Positions 11,259-24,499 of a stretch of 64,000 nt of DNA are shown one piece after another (position 1 is the first letter of the stretch; each line of letters opens with the position of its first letter). Both the position numbers and the translations under genes were made by a program. The DNA lies in the NCBI GenBank assembly GCA_038049695.1, contig CP142456.1:66615922-66679921 (forward strand). Reading direction: 5' to 3'. Source of the DNA: Cinnamomum chago (Eukaryota; Streptophyta; Magnoliopsida; Laurales; Lauraceae). The notes beneath the pieces were generated by a model. It did no database searches and was not told the DNA's origin. It saw only the letters and a program-made list of their open reading frames with translations.

Positions 11259-14200
11259 TTAAAGTCCAACAACGGAAACATCGGCTATTAAGCCAATCCC
11301 TAACATCAAGTCAAATATAGATAATCTGGAAACTTTTGCACTTCTTCCACTTTATTTATTTATTTTTGGGTCATTCACTTCTTCCCCTTAAAACCTCAAA
11401 TAATGGTTGCTTGCATTAGCAATGTATCGCACTGCAATTCATCTTTTTCTGAATATCAGCTCCCAAAGATTATAAATTTCCCAAAAAGAGAATGACAACT
11501 CAGGCCAAATTCACTTTACAAAAACAATTTCATCCTAAAATAAAATTCGGGGCCAAACGCTTGCCTGAAAGTTGAGAATTTCCATATAATTGATGCTTCA
11601 AAGTCTGTCCAAGGTAATTTTTCTTTTCACAATGGCAAATGTATTATAACAAGCCACACCATGTTCAAATTCTGAACAATACATGATTATTACAAACCAC
11701 AAAAGTAGCTCACATATATGGGACATATACAAGTTGAAGTTCAGAAGAAATAAGGCCATACATGGTGTTCCCTTCCATGGACTTGGTATCCAAATGCATG
11801 ACCAACACCAACCGTAAACCCACCACTCATTACACAATCTGCAATAACTAAGCTTCAAAGGCTGTTGAAGATAACTGGATGTACATTCACACATAACAGT
11901 ACCCGTCACTCTTCCTAGCTATCAGCCAGGAACATAATAATCCATTCTCTCCACAGGCAAATTTAGAACCTATGTTTCCACCTGTAGACACAAAAAAAAA
12001 AAAAAAAAAAAGGTAAGTGTAATCGAATAACAATACTGCATGTAATAATTAACATTATCAGAGGAACTTAAGAACTATTTTAACTGGCAAGTAATCAAAA
12101 AGTCTAAAACTTCAGGATGGGAAAATTGTTTTGGACAAGTATCCTAGGTTTTATTAAACAGCAGAAATAAATCATGATCGAAGGCTAAAGTCAGCAAGCA
12201 ATTCGCCCATAGGTTGCTAGAGATTGTAAGGTAGAAGACAATCTAAGTAATACAACTACATATAATTGACTCCATTCCCAATAGATTTCTTCTTCCCGAA
12301 TGTGTTATTCACAACTAACCCAAAAGCCTAAGTGGCGAGCTGAATCAAGATGAGACAGGGTGGACAACTCAACGACTATAGTGCCAAAGAACTATAAATT
12401 TATGAAGCTTTAAAAGTCTAATCACGGATGCTGAGAGTCACTCACTCACAGTATGTGATCAAGAGCTATAAAAACTAAGATGGCCCCCTCTAAAAACTTA
12501 AAGAAAGGGACTAAAACCTGAAGCATAGTAGCCCTTCTTATGGGAAAAAAGAAAATAAAAAAAAGGATTGTTATAAACTCTATGAACACCTCCATACCCT
12601 AAAAAAGTTCTTGAATACCCAAAATTATGCTAAAAAACACATACAGGATCTATTCAGCATATACCACGCCATGTCATCCAATGAGAACATCGACCACAAC
12701 TCCCCGGCCATTAAGCATAACAAAACCTGACTCACGAACTCATCGTCGCACAAACACATAGGATCTATTCGGGAGATGAAAGCCCCTCCTCCCTAGGTCA
12801 TTTGCGGTGCGAATATACCCCATGCCACATATGAAAAACGCAACCTTGGAAGGAACCTTCTGCGACCAAACCCATCACATATCCAATGGTGGTAGCCAGC
12901 CACTGCTTTAGAAATGATGTTTTCATGCAGTGATACAAGGTTATCTCACTTTATTGAACTAGCAAACAACAGAACAACAGTCCAAGAATGCATCCTATAC
13001 AATGTTTACATGGAAATGTTTTACCATTTTTCTCGGTCGCACACGACGTCAGACACAAAAGACACACCCAGTCACCCATACCATATTCCAGTTGTGTGGT
13101 ACCTCAGAGAGATACTTCTTATTATCGATTGAAAAAAAAAAAAAAATAGATGCTTTTCATATCCTAAAGTTTCCATATAACAACTCAGGAATGCCATGTC
13201 TGTTTTTTTATACATATAAAAAATATATCAAAGGCAAATGTAAAATTTATTAAATTTTCAAAAAGCATCAATAATTGATTCTATGCTAAGTTTCTACGTA
13301 ATTTCCGTAACAGAGTTCGTTACAAACTTATCACTATTTTTTTTTGCAAAGCCTATTTGAAATCATCTTTCATCTGGTTTGCAAAATTTATTATTCGAAA
13401 AATCAGAAAACACTCCTTTAGATTGGGTTAGAAAATTGCATAATTTGCATCTCTTCATGTTTTACTCACTTACGAGTGATGAATCCACTACCCAAAAAAA
13501 GAGAGTCTGCGGCAACTATGTGATTATTTTAACCAATCGAAACAGCATATTAAATATAAGAGATGTATTATATTTGATAAACATATTTAACAGCATATTA
13601 AATATAAGAGATGTATTATATTTGATATACATATTTAATGGTTGGAGAATTTCAAATTTATTTCAAAAAATCTAATAATAAAATATTTTGTTGATAGGTT
13701 AAAGGGACACTGACACTAATTTTAAAAAAAGTCACGACTTTTTACACAATATATATATGTGGGTTGTTGAAAGATGAGAGGGGCAGTTGCCCCCCTCTCC
13801 CATCCTTTTAACTATTAAAAATTTCAGATTATCCCCTAAACCACTTGAATTTATTTCACATTACCCGAAAACCAAACAACCAACATATTTAGGAAGGAAA
13901 AAAAAAAGTCTACATGTATATTAAAATGCACGCATCTAGTGTCCATAATTGAGGCATCGCGAAATCAATGAACACAATTAGAGGTACAAAGTGATAAATG
14001 TAATAGTTTAGAAAACAATTTAAAGCGATACACATAATAGTAGAGAAACAATGTGAAGTAGGGACATAGTTGAAGGATCAAATTGTAATTTATCTTAATT
14101 GATCATAGGCTCCCAGTAACATCATCTTGTTTCGCAAAGATTATTTCCAAATAAATGTTAGTGACGCATGTAAATTGTCACGTGTTAAAATATTTGAATG

Positions 14201-14442
14201 TACAACATGTTCAAATCAATCGTTGAGTGGGCAAAATGAAATCAATATGATAGTGTAAGGGGACAAAGTATAACTAACCCTTCCCCATTATTTGAAACTG
14301 AGATGAATTGCACAAATTCAGTTCTTTCAAACAAAATTTTGTCAAGTGCAAACATGCATAAGCTCTATAGAGAAGGATGACTAATGACCATTATTGTCTT
14401 ACAATGCAACTCCAAAGACTGTAGCTTAAGTTTGCAATGAAG
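11259..14442. other. No recognisable gene; AT-rich intergenic DNA
   Basis: Short frames here show no conserved motif. One weak candidate is a minus-strand terminal exon near 11890-11978 after a TACAG acceptor (it would read GGNIGSKFACGENG and stop about 30 codons on), but it matches no family I recognise. A-tracts lie near 11990 and 13130, and a 48-bp tandem pair lies at 13541-13636. This region is also the 3' flank of the O-methyltransferase gene. An AATAAT motif (minus strand, near 14390) could serve as its poly(A) signal. Confidence 0.5.
13541..13636 (+). repeat. Tandem repeat, 48 bp x 2
   Basis: Two adjacent 48-bp units begin AACAGCATATTAAATATAAG and differ at only one position by eye. 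Confidence 0.85.
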
Positions 14443-17400
14443 CTAAGGGTTTACCCTTTTATAGAACTCCATAACCCAACTGTTAGAAGCACTGCATATG
14501 ACTTCACAACCCGAAAATCCAGATTTTATCGCCAAGGCCTCATATTCCTTCTTTGTCCGCTCTTTTCCACCAGGACATTGAACTAACATGAAAACATCTT
14601 GTTCGAAGACGATATGTGAGGAAACATTATTCTCAGGAGCCTCGGGGAGAATTGATTCTACAATAATCACCTTTCCACCATGGTCAGGGAGAGCTTCCCA
14701 ACAATTCTTGAGAAGCTTTAAGCAATGCTCATCACTCCAGTCATGGAGTATCCACTACAAATTACAAAAAACACCAGATTAAGACTTACTAAAGCAGAAC
14801 GAGGAGAGTATCATTGAAGGTTGAGTTCTGCCAGGAGAAATAATTTAAAGAACAGCATAGTAAGTGTAATTTTGCTAAAATCTATTTTGTAAAACCACTT
14901 GATATCAAACTCTATTTGTTATTCTTTAATCATGTAAAATAAGCTTAGATATATATTCTAAGATGAAAAGGTTTCCTAATAGGGCTGAAGTCACATGTTA
15001 TGGAACTAAGATGAAAAGTTTTCCTGATAGGACTGAAGTCACATGTTCTACTACTAATTTGAACTCTACATCCTTAGTGTTGCTTGAACAATTAAAAGTT
15101 CACATGAAAAAAATTTAGAGTTAAGAATGTGGCGAAATAACTCTGCTAAAGCAGAACAAATTCAATTACATTATTTTCATCTCAATGATACTTCTCTCAA
15201 CTGATTCCTCGATAGGGGACTTGGATTTCCACTTTTTGATGTAAATTCAAATTAAAAAGTTCTGACTTTTTTTTCATTTTTTCCGAATAAAGCATTAGTT
15301 ACCGATTAACATAGAATAGGCACTGGAAGGGCACCAGTCTCTCACCTTCATAAAAATAGCATCACCTTTTGGAACGCTAACAAACATGTCTCCCCCAACA
15401 TGCTCCACTCCTAGACCATAATAGATCAATTTGTAAGTCATAGCTTGCATTGCATCAAATAGCCCAAAACAATTAAAAAACAACACTACACTAAATCAAA
15501 TAGGTGGGAGAAAATAAAAAATCAACAGTTGGATAGGAAACAATGGTTGTTTGCCAGCAGAATACGTCCCAACTAGCCAGAGCAATTATATCTAATGGAT
15601 AGGAAAGACACTGTCTTGGTAAACCTCCTGCCTTGTATATGTTAGTGTGATGCACTGTAAAATTGAATTCAATGCCTAAATTATCCGGAAAAACAATTGA
15701 CTCTGGTGTTTGGATTTAAGCTACGGAAACAGTCTCTCCACACGCACAGATAAGATTATGTACATCAACCTCTCCCAAACCCACAACTGACGTGGTGAGA
15801 CTAGTGTACTGGGTTGACATTTTTTAAGAGAAAAAAGAAGCAGGAAATTTCTAGTGAACAAAGTAGGGGGTTGACTCAATACCTGAATAAGATAGGGCAT
15901 CAGCTAAAACATGAGGCAAATCATAATTAATGCCTTTCATATGAGGATACTTGGAAGTGATGATATTGAGAGTCACTCCAATGCCACCACCCACATCAAC
16001 CAACACTTTGAGGCCTTCAAAACCTTTGTAAATGTCAAGGATCTTCCTCATGATCAACGTCGTGTGATGCGACATTGCCTGGTTAAATACCCCATTGAAC
16101 CTTTGGTCTGTTCCTGGGTATTCAAATGCAGTCATTCCATAAGCCCTGTTAAATGGAATTCCCCCTTCAAGTATAACATCATTCAAGTGGTACCTGAGAC
16201 CAATAACCATAGAGTGAGCCTATGAAGACATATAATCCGCACCAAAAAATGAAGAAAACTTATGATCATGGATATAGCAGGTCTCCAAAGTACATTCAGA
16301 GTGCAACTCCATAAGAAATAATATATATCATCATTATTTGATCAAATTATAATTTTGAGGTGGGCGATGTTTTGTAAACATGTTTGATTCAACAATGAAC
16401 TAACTAATCGAGGATCCACATTTGCTTCGGAAAAAAAAAAAAAAAAAGAACTCAAGGATGCAGATTATCACAATTTGTGCAATGGGAATGAATGTAAACT
16501 GCATGTAAACAAAATCTTCAGTAAAAAGTACGATCAGAATGACACGACACAAGAAATTTTAGCCTTTTGATGGAGAATAACTACCCTTTTCATAGATTCA
16601 CAAATCATATTTTGTATGTTGAATTTTGAGTAATGAATTTTGGCAGTATGATAATAATTGGTATGAAATCAAGTAAGTCCTAGGCCCAGTATGCTTATTA
16701 AGTCATGCCTAAATGTTGTTTAGGAATCTAAAAACTGATGCAGAGCAGAGTACCATAGTTATCATCTTGTGAAAGTAATCCAAGACATCTATGCTTTAAA
16801 AATGGATTGGTGTTCCTACGGAACTAATTCTCTAAAATTCTGTAAGAACTATTCATCCATCACAAAGTTAACATATTTTCTAGGACCCACTTGCACAAGT
16901 TAACTTGAATTTTGGGCAGGTGATCTAGTACGGAAGAAACTAAAAGAACAAAAATAGATGATCTGTTATCTTTTTTTTTTTTTTCAAAAAATGATCTTGG
17001 AGCTTGTGTAATGCTTACTCTCAAACTCTTCATTTACACAGTAGTGATATTCTTTATTCTCTCTTCATCTTTGGATTCTTATCTAATGATCTTGGAAGTA
17101 ATCTTGGACGAGAAGAATAAAATAAGAAATCAGTTTTCCTCGCTTGATTTTGGGTCCTGATTAGTTTGCATCTCAGAAAACAGTATCCGAAAACTGTTTT
17201 TAGTGTTTTTTGTGTTGCAAAACTTGTTTGATTATATGATTCCAAAAACAATTTTACGGAATAGAAAACATTAAAACCTGTTTGAACAGTAACCCAAAAA
17301 ATAATGAAAACAAATATGTGATGGTTGTGGTGTGGTGGTGGTGGTGGTGGAAGGGTGGTGGTGGAAGTGTGGACGTGATGGTGGTGATGTGGTGGATGTG

Positions 17401-19486
17401 GTATTAGTGTTGGTGGTGTGGTGTGGTGTGGTGTTGGTGGTGTGGTGGATGTGGTGGTAATTTTAACCTATTACCCATTAACCCGCCCATAAATAAATGG
17501 GTTGGGTATCTATATTAATTAGTGCGGGTTCTAAATGGGTTCAGTAATATGATTTATTTTAATTAAGCAGGTTAATATGGATTACTTATGGGTACCCACT
17601 GAATCGAGTATTTCTTTTTCTATTATATAGCACAAGTAATAAAATCAAATAAATATACTAACATACCAAAAAAAAAACACACACACACACACTAATACAC
17701 TAAAAAATATATACACATATATAGTACACAAAAATAAACAAACACTAATACACCCGACCTGTGACCCACGGCCAACCCAACCGATGACCCACGGCCAACC
17801 CGAAACACGACTGAACCAACCCATGAATTGACCCGACCAGTGCTTTATGGTGTGTTAGTATGTGCGTGTGTGTGTTTTGGTGTATGAGTGTTTGTGTGTA
17901 TTTTGGTGTATAAGTGTGTGTATATTTTGATGTACGTCAATGGGTTTAATCCAACGCTTTATAAACCCAACCCATCATAACCCATTTAATACGTGAGTGA
18001 AAAATGAATTGGATTTATTTTGACTCACCCATTTACCACCTCTACTACTGTGGTTTCTCTTACCACAATTACACACTCTCAGTTGCCACAACCCAACAAT
18101 TCCAACTTTCACCCAGCACCACTCAGCTACCCACTGCCAATATTCAAAAACCACAAAACAATCAAACCAAGTCAATGAAACCCTCACAATTTTTAGACTT
18201 CAAATCGCAAAATTTAATTTAATCAAAACTAGAAATATCGCCTCCCATTCATTTCCCAAAAAATCCTCAACACCACTCATGCCTCCTATTGCACTCTCTG
18301 CAATAATCCAATAATTCAAACCTCCACCCATTACCACTCAGTCATCAACTCCCAAAATCCAAAAGCACACTACAATAATCAAACCCATAGGAATCTCATA
18401 TTCCAAGTCCTTGAATTCAGATGAATCAAAAACTGAAATTGAAATTCTCCAAATTTGATAGTGCTGAAGACGGTAATATTTTGGGTTGTCTTCGGCCATG
18501 ACAATGAGGATGGTCTGCGCCAGAATTGGAGGAGCTTTCATGTGCAGACAACATTAAGAGGGCTATTGGGTTTTTCGGAAGAGGGGTTGAGGAGGATGGT
18601 GCGATGGTAGAGGTTGATAAAGAGGCAGCAGTGACAAAAGTTGATTAAGAGGCAGAAGTGTTCTGTCGGAGGTCTGGCAATTTGGCAATTACGGTTTCCA
18701 GATACATTAAGGGTTTTGGGGTGGGGGGACACTGCAAAAAAGTACAAGTACGGAGTGACAAAATATGACACTACTCACTTAACACGACAAGAACACAACA
18801 TGAAATGATTAATAAACAAATCGGGTATGGGTGAAGTTAATCAAAAGAAATACACAACATGACTCGTTTATATACCGGTTATACACAATACGAACCCAAT
18901 ATGACACAACTCGTTAGACACAAATTAATAAACGAATTGAGTATGGATGGACTGCTTTTTGACATTAACCCGCTAAAATCCGACACGAACCCATTTCACC
19001 CGAAACAATTGATAGACTTAGATACAACTACCATTTATGACACAATACGAACCCAATATGACACAACTCGTTAGACACAAATTAATAAACGAATTGAGTA
19101 TGGATGGACTGCTTTTTGACATGAACCCGCTAAAATCCGACACGAACCCATTTCACCCGAAACAATTGATAGACTTAGATACAACTACCATTTATGACTT
19201 TTTTTCATTTTTTAATAAGTTTATTTGAGGGTATATTTGTCCATTTAAAATTTTATTTTTAGAAAACAATTATTTCACATGTCTTGGGTAGTGCTTGTGT
19301 TTCAAGCTCCGTTAAACTATATGAAATTTGTTTTTTTAAACTTTATTTTTCAGTATGAGGGGTTAAGTGCAACCAATAATAGTTGAGGGAGGTGATGTGC
19401 AACTCACCCTAAGTTCAAGGAGACTATATAATTTGTCCAAAAAAACAGAGTTTTGGTCCTTAAGCTTCTCCTCTTCCAACAATGGA

Positions 19487-19540
<54 letters not shown>

Positions 19541-21322
19541 ACCAAGGCTGCCAGATTATTTTTCTCCCCATCTTTCATTTGTTTTCGTTGTATTTATTCG
19601 CTAAGGAGTGACAACTTCTGCCAAATTAATTGGCAAGTCATGGGCTATGGCAAGGAGTGACGTACTGCCATGAAGATGTCAGGTGAAGAGTCATGAGATG
19701 CAATGACTGATAATTATATTTTGTGCCCACCTGCCATGACCGATGTGAGCTAAATAGTCATGGGCTGCAATGACTGAAAATCATATTCATTTTTTTTTTT
19801 TGGAGCTAATTTATTCAATCTCGTAAAATTAATTTAACTTAAGCTAATTTAACCTCGGTATTAAATATAATCAATATTATACTAGTCGGACTCGTTTTCA
19901 TGATTCAACGGTTATGTCTGTTTGTTCCTCTGAGTTGTCAATGTTTTTGATAACTAAATATATATATATATATATTATGGGTTTTCCCAGGGTCGTCATG
20001 CTATTTTTGTAATTGTCAAGGGGTCTCCATGTCAATTGCTAAAATGTTAGGGTGTGTGGATGAAATTTACTCAAAATCTAAACAAAACCCTACTTAAAAT
20101 CTTGATTAGATTTTGATTGGATATGAGTATCAATCTAGCTTTGGGTATGAGATGGAAGCTAATAGGGGCAATTGTTGAATTTTGTAATGTCAGGGGTCTC
20201 CATGTCAATTGGTCAAATGTCAAAAGAGTGCGAATGAAATTTACCAAAATACAAAACCAAACCCTCCTTAAAAAGTAAAAGAGTAAAAATTAAAAATAAA
20301 AAACAATAAAAGTACTATTAAAAAAATGATACGGTGGCAAAAGAGGTGAGCTGCGGATCTAGGAGGCGGGGCACCCCAAGTTTCAAAAAAAACCCTTTAA
20401 TATTGAATAAATAGAATTTTTGAGGGCGAATTATATTTTGAACCCTGAAAAATTTAAGAACATTCACATTGTATTCTAAAATATTATATTTTTTGTATTA
20501 CATCCTCAATACAATAAAAATATTGCAATGTAATCCTTCTTCTGTTAATTTTCGTTATTCCTTTTGTCAAAATCAACTCTGTTGATGTTTAAAGAATGAG
20601 TAAAGGACAATATTATAATATTTTTAACACATTGACAATAGAATATGAAAATTTTCTCCTTTTGAGGATGTAAAATAAAAAAACTTCAATATTTTGGAGG
20701 TAAGATTTCCCCAATTTCTGAAGTCATTGTTTCAATTTGACCCATCCTGGTTTTCACTACATTGGATTCAAAATCCAATGCAATTCAACATTTTCTTCAA
20801 TACTATATTTTTTTGAGAAACAAAGAAAATAAAATTATAGGATTAATTTCCCAAACAAAAACAAAGAATAAATGGCACAATAAAACCTTACCAGCTCTCC
20901 ATGAAGACCTTGTCATGGTGCAACAAAAACAAAGGCCCCACAGACCCACCATCCTGATTCTTCCTCAAGAACTCGCATATGGGTCCCACACTGTACAGTC
21001 TCTGCACTTCACCATTCTCTCCGGTCCGTAATTGGCACCGTAAGACATCATAACTCGCCAAAAGCCTTAAGATCCGGTCCAAAAGAACCGGCGCGTCGGG
21101 GTTGCGGGTGGGGAGATGAGCCGCGATCTCGGAAGGCAAGAGGTACGCGCCGTTGCCCGCGGTGAAGATGGCATCGATGAGGTTGAGCTCCAGAGCTGAT
21201 TTTAGGGCCATTGGAAATATCACAGCATTGGCTAGCCGGACTGCCTGTTTGCCCACCTCTTCTTGGTCGTCGTGTGGGTGATGAGGGGTAGTGTCTGTTG
21301 GGTTTGTTTGTGCAGTACTCAT
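14443..21322 (-). CDS. Caffeic-acid-type O-methyltransferase (four exons)
   Basis: The spliced reading is 20892-21322, 15883-16193, 15346-15410 and 14443-14754: 1,119 nt, 372 residues, with GT-AG introns in matching phases. Length, four exons and a 65-bp third exon are usual for plant COMT genes. The family transfers methyl groups from S-adenosylmethionine to hydroxyls of phenylpropanoids, flavonoids or alkaloid precursors in the cytosol. A dimerisation region is followed by the SAM motif LVDVGGGIG (208-216), DLPHV (235-239), the catalytic His in HDWSDEHC (273), Glu302 and Glu334 (GKERT). Three phenol-contact positions known from alfalfa COMT differ: Asn131 is His135, His166 is Pro170 and Asn324 is Cys329. 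The substrate is therefore probably not caffeate or 5-hydroxyferulate. The start ATG follows a CT-rich leader. Intron 1 (4,698 bp) is repeat-laden. No disabling mutation is seen. Confidence 0.9.
17318..17458 (+). repeat. Imperfect GGT/GT microsatellite
   Basis: About 140 bp of interrupted TGG, GTGG and GATGTGG units on the plus strand lie within intron 1 of the O-methyltransferase gene. Being strongly G/T-biased, the tract could form unusual secondary structure. Confidence 0.8.
18884..19197 (+). repeat. Tandem repeat, 157 bp x 2
   Basis: Two almost identical 157-bp units (one visible difference, GACATTAACC against GACATGAACC) lie head to tail, each starting CACAATACGAACCCAATATG. They lie in intron 1 of the O-methyltransferase gene. 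The near identity points to a recent tandem duplication. Confidence 0.9.
19489..19537 (+). repeat. (CT)n microsatellite, about 24 units
   Basis: An uninterrupted CT dinucleotide tract of 49 bases lies in intron 1 of the O-methyltransferase gene. Confidence 0.95.
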
Positions 21323-21875
21323 TTTGTGATGCTTTGGTTGAGGTGGTGAACAAGAGTTTATACTGGAAGGGGGGAGAGAGAGAGAGAGGTTGTGGGTTTT
21401 TTACTTTTTACCAGGATTTGATAGTACCATGCAAAAAGTTCGACTTTATTGGTGCGCATTTTTGAAAATTGAATCACCGATAAGACTACATAAAAAACAT
21501 TTAATTGAAAAAAGTCAATCTATGTATACATTTTTTTTAGTATTAAGTACAAGTTTAAATATTAGAAAATGTTACATAACTCAAATAAAGTTTAAAAGTT
21601 AAAACTCAAATAATGTATACATTGATTGATATGTATTTGAGTTTTATTTAGGTTGATTTTAATATTTTTTTCACGTCTTCAAGTTCAATTCTAAGAAAAT
21701 TTTAAATTTAATTTTTTTAAACGTTTACCCTTAAGTCTTTTAAGGCCTCTCTGTCTTCATCCTCTTAAGAAAAAAACAATAAAATTATAGTTTGAGAGCA
21801 ATCAATTGAAGAACATTACCATGATAAATTAAGATGGTAATTGCAAAGATAAAGAGAGTCGTGATGGCTGAAGAC

Positions 21876-21903
21876 CTGGTTGGTAGAGTCGTGGACCAAC
21901 CAG
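21876..21903. promoter_or_regulatory. Inverted pair of AC-element-like sites upstream of the O-methyltransferase
   Basis: CTGGTTGGT (21876-21884) and its complement ACCAACCAG (21895-21903) form a palindrome with a 10-bp spacer, about 555-580 bp upstream of the O-methyltransferase start codon. ACCAACC is the AC-II form of the MYB-binding AC element found in phenylpropanoid gene promoters. Whether it works here is inference: the distance is large and the flank may belong to a repeat. Confidence 0.35.
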
Positions 21904-22029
21904 TTCAAAAAAGCAAAAAGGAGGGAGTCTTGGCCGCTGGACTGGGGGTTGAGATAGGTTCCAAACCCATGCAGTCGAACCATATCCCTCAGCCTCGACA
22001 CAGAAAGTTACCTCAGACATCGGAGGCTA

Positions 22030-23050
22030 TGGTAAGACATAAGCTGACACATGAACCTTGTCTCCAAAAATGGACTGCCACTTGGCATCCCCTGATACAG
22101 TCTGACACTGACTGTTATCATCTGATGAATCACTTATATACTTCAAACACAATGAGGCATGTCAGTACTGTCAACAAAAATTAAGCAACACTTAACAATA
22201 CATGATTATCAGTAATAATGACTACTTAGGCTATCTCTTTACTCAAACCAACTTATAAATACCTCTCATCAATGAAAGGAAATGATAGGCAACAAGAGAT
22301 GAAAAGAAAACACTGGCCATTAGGTCACTAATCCTTTCCACTCACACACACTATTCTTACAATTGACTACTTCACTTATTGACTTGGGCATCGGAGGTGA
22401 TTCGGCTGGTACCACACTAGTGCCCTATTCTCTTAACCTTTCTTGATAGGTTCTGATGCTACTCAAAATTTGGCCAAGGTTGAGCTCAGTCCTTCAGCTC
22501 GGCCATCTAAATTTGAGTCATGCAGCTCATTACAAACAGCCAGAGACACTCAGGTCGGCTCCCCCTGGGCAATAATACCCTAATGGGAACAGCAAGGATG
22601 ACAACTGGCACCCACCAAAATGCTATGCATTAACCGCAATGGTCCTGCATTCAGGCAAGAGAGCCGAAATCGCCTTAGCGCTATCCACAGTAATTGCATA
22701 ACAGACGCATCCGTTACAAAGAAGATGCAAGGATCACGTCAGGAAATCAGGCAAGGCCCTGGAAGACTATAAATAAGAGGCATATCCCTCACAATGTAAC
22801 ATAAGCAATTAGCCTAAACAAATATTCTGTGTAACCCCCTCCTTTATCAATAAAATCTTCCCCAGGAGCAAGAGACTCCTTTAAGAGTGGATTGGTCGTG
22901 CTCCCGAGCTGGTGAACCACTATAAACCCTCTGTCTGCAATCCCCAATCATTTGTTCAATTCTGAAGAGCCTAGGAGCTCTGACTGAATCACCTAGTGAT
23001 TCTCTGACCCCTATAAATCACAACCCTATTCAATTGCACAGCACACACCA
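22030..23050 (+). mobile_element. 5' LTR of a Ty3/gypsy retrotransposon
   Basis: The right end is fixed by the primer-binding site just after it: ...CACACACCA then TCAG then TTGGCGCCGTCTGTGAGA. The left end is placed at TGGTAAGACAT to give matching TGGT/ACCA ends, which is less certain. A TATA-like ACTATAAATAAG lies near 22767 and AATAAA near 22850. No 3' LTR was found in the window. Confidence 0.6.
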
Positions 23051-23055
23051 TCAGT

Positions 23056-23067
23056 TGGCGCCGTCTG
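23056..23067 (+). other. Primer-binding site of the gypsy element
   Basis: TGGCGCCGTCTG, a few bases after the LTR end, is the conserved sequence found at the start of many plant Ty3/gypsy internal regions. It marks the direction of the element as plus. Confidence 0.75.
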
Positions 23068-24111
23068 TGAGAAACGTTTGTTTCCTATTAAAAACTCTAC
23101 TGATTACTTTGGTAATTGATGTTTATACGTGCAACATGAGTAAAAATCAGATGAACCCTCTACGTTTGCAAAACCAACAAGAAATCACCACTGGGAGGCA
23201 GTAGGAAAATTCTCTAAATCCCCTGCCTAATCCTGAAACTAATCCACCGATGGCGAACTCCCCTCCAAACAACGAACTCGAGGCCCTCTGTCAAGCCAAG
23301 AACCGCCTCCTCCAGCAAAATGAGGAGTTACTAAACCTCATACGCACCCCACATCCCCCCGGGGCACAACCAGCCCAGGATGATCCCCAACGAGGGGAGC
23401 ATCAACACCCTAATCCCTTAAGGGAAATTACGGAGGAGAAGGAGCACAGTCAATCAGTTGGCAAAGTCCGCCGTCGAGCTCAAAGGAATGAGGATAAGGA
23501 GATTCAAAGTCAGAATAGGGGAACTCTCAGAAACGAGCTCCCCCCATTCCTTCAAGAAAGAAAGGAGCAATTTTGGGAGCGACGCTTCAAAGAAATCCAG
23601 CAGAAGCTCAACCACATGAAGGAGGCCGTAAAAGGCAAAACCCCGATGTAGACACCTTGGTCCAACAGATGGAGTCCTCGTTCACTCCCAAAGTGCTGCA
23701 TTATCCTCTTCCCCAAAAATTCAGAATGCCACAGATGGAGACCTTCGACAGAACAAAGGATCTCATGGACCACCTCAATACCTACACAAGAACCAAATGA
23801 AATTGCATGGATACCAGGATTCAGTGTGATGCTGAGCTTTTGCTATCACCCTGAAGGGATCTGCCTTAGCCTGGTTCAACAGGCTAACTCTATCATCAAT
23901 CTCCTCGTTCAGAGAACTCTCCATTTCATTTGTGTCCCATTTCATTGGAGCTCGGACCTATAGAAAGCTTAGCTACCACTTGCTGAATGTGAAGCAAGGA
24001 CCGAATAAATCGTTGCGGAGCTACGTCCAACAGGTTTAACTAAGAGTCCTTAAAAGTGGACATCCTAGATGAAAAGTTTGCTCTCACCGCCTTCATTGTT
24101 GGATTAGGAGT

Positions 24112-24499
24112 CATAGTTATTAATTTCGTTTCGTTTCGGCCGATGCCAAAACTTTTCAGTTTAAATTTCGGTTAATCTCGACCAAAATTCAAGATTTCGG
24201 CTTATTTTGGCTGAAATGGAATTTTAAGTAAGTAATTTTTTTTTTACTTTTTTACACATATACATTTTGTATTTCTTATATTTTCACAAAATATAATTCC
24301 AAAAAAATTACTATAATGGATTAAATCTATATTTATTACTTTTTCTATTTTTTACTTATATATGTATATATATATATATTATGTTATATTTTTCTCGAAA
24401 TGTAATTCCGAAAAGTTTCTCCGAAATCCCAAATTCGTTGAAACTTTTTATTTTGCAGGTGAGAGCGAAATGAGGTCCGAAATGATATTAATAATTATG
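24112..24499. mobile_element. hAT-type MITE inserted in gypsy gag
   Basis: The 388-bp insertion has imperfect terminal inverted repeats (CATAGTTATTAATTTCG at the left; complement of the right end CATAATTATTAATATCA). It is flanked by an exact 8-bp target duplication, TTAGGAGT (24104-24111 and 24500-24507). Removing it with one duplicate restores the gag frame. An 8-bp target duplication with short inverted repeats fits the hAT superfamily. It contains no transposase. Confidence 0.85.
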
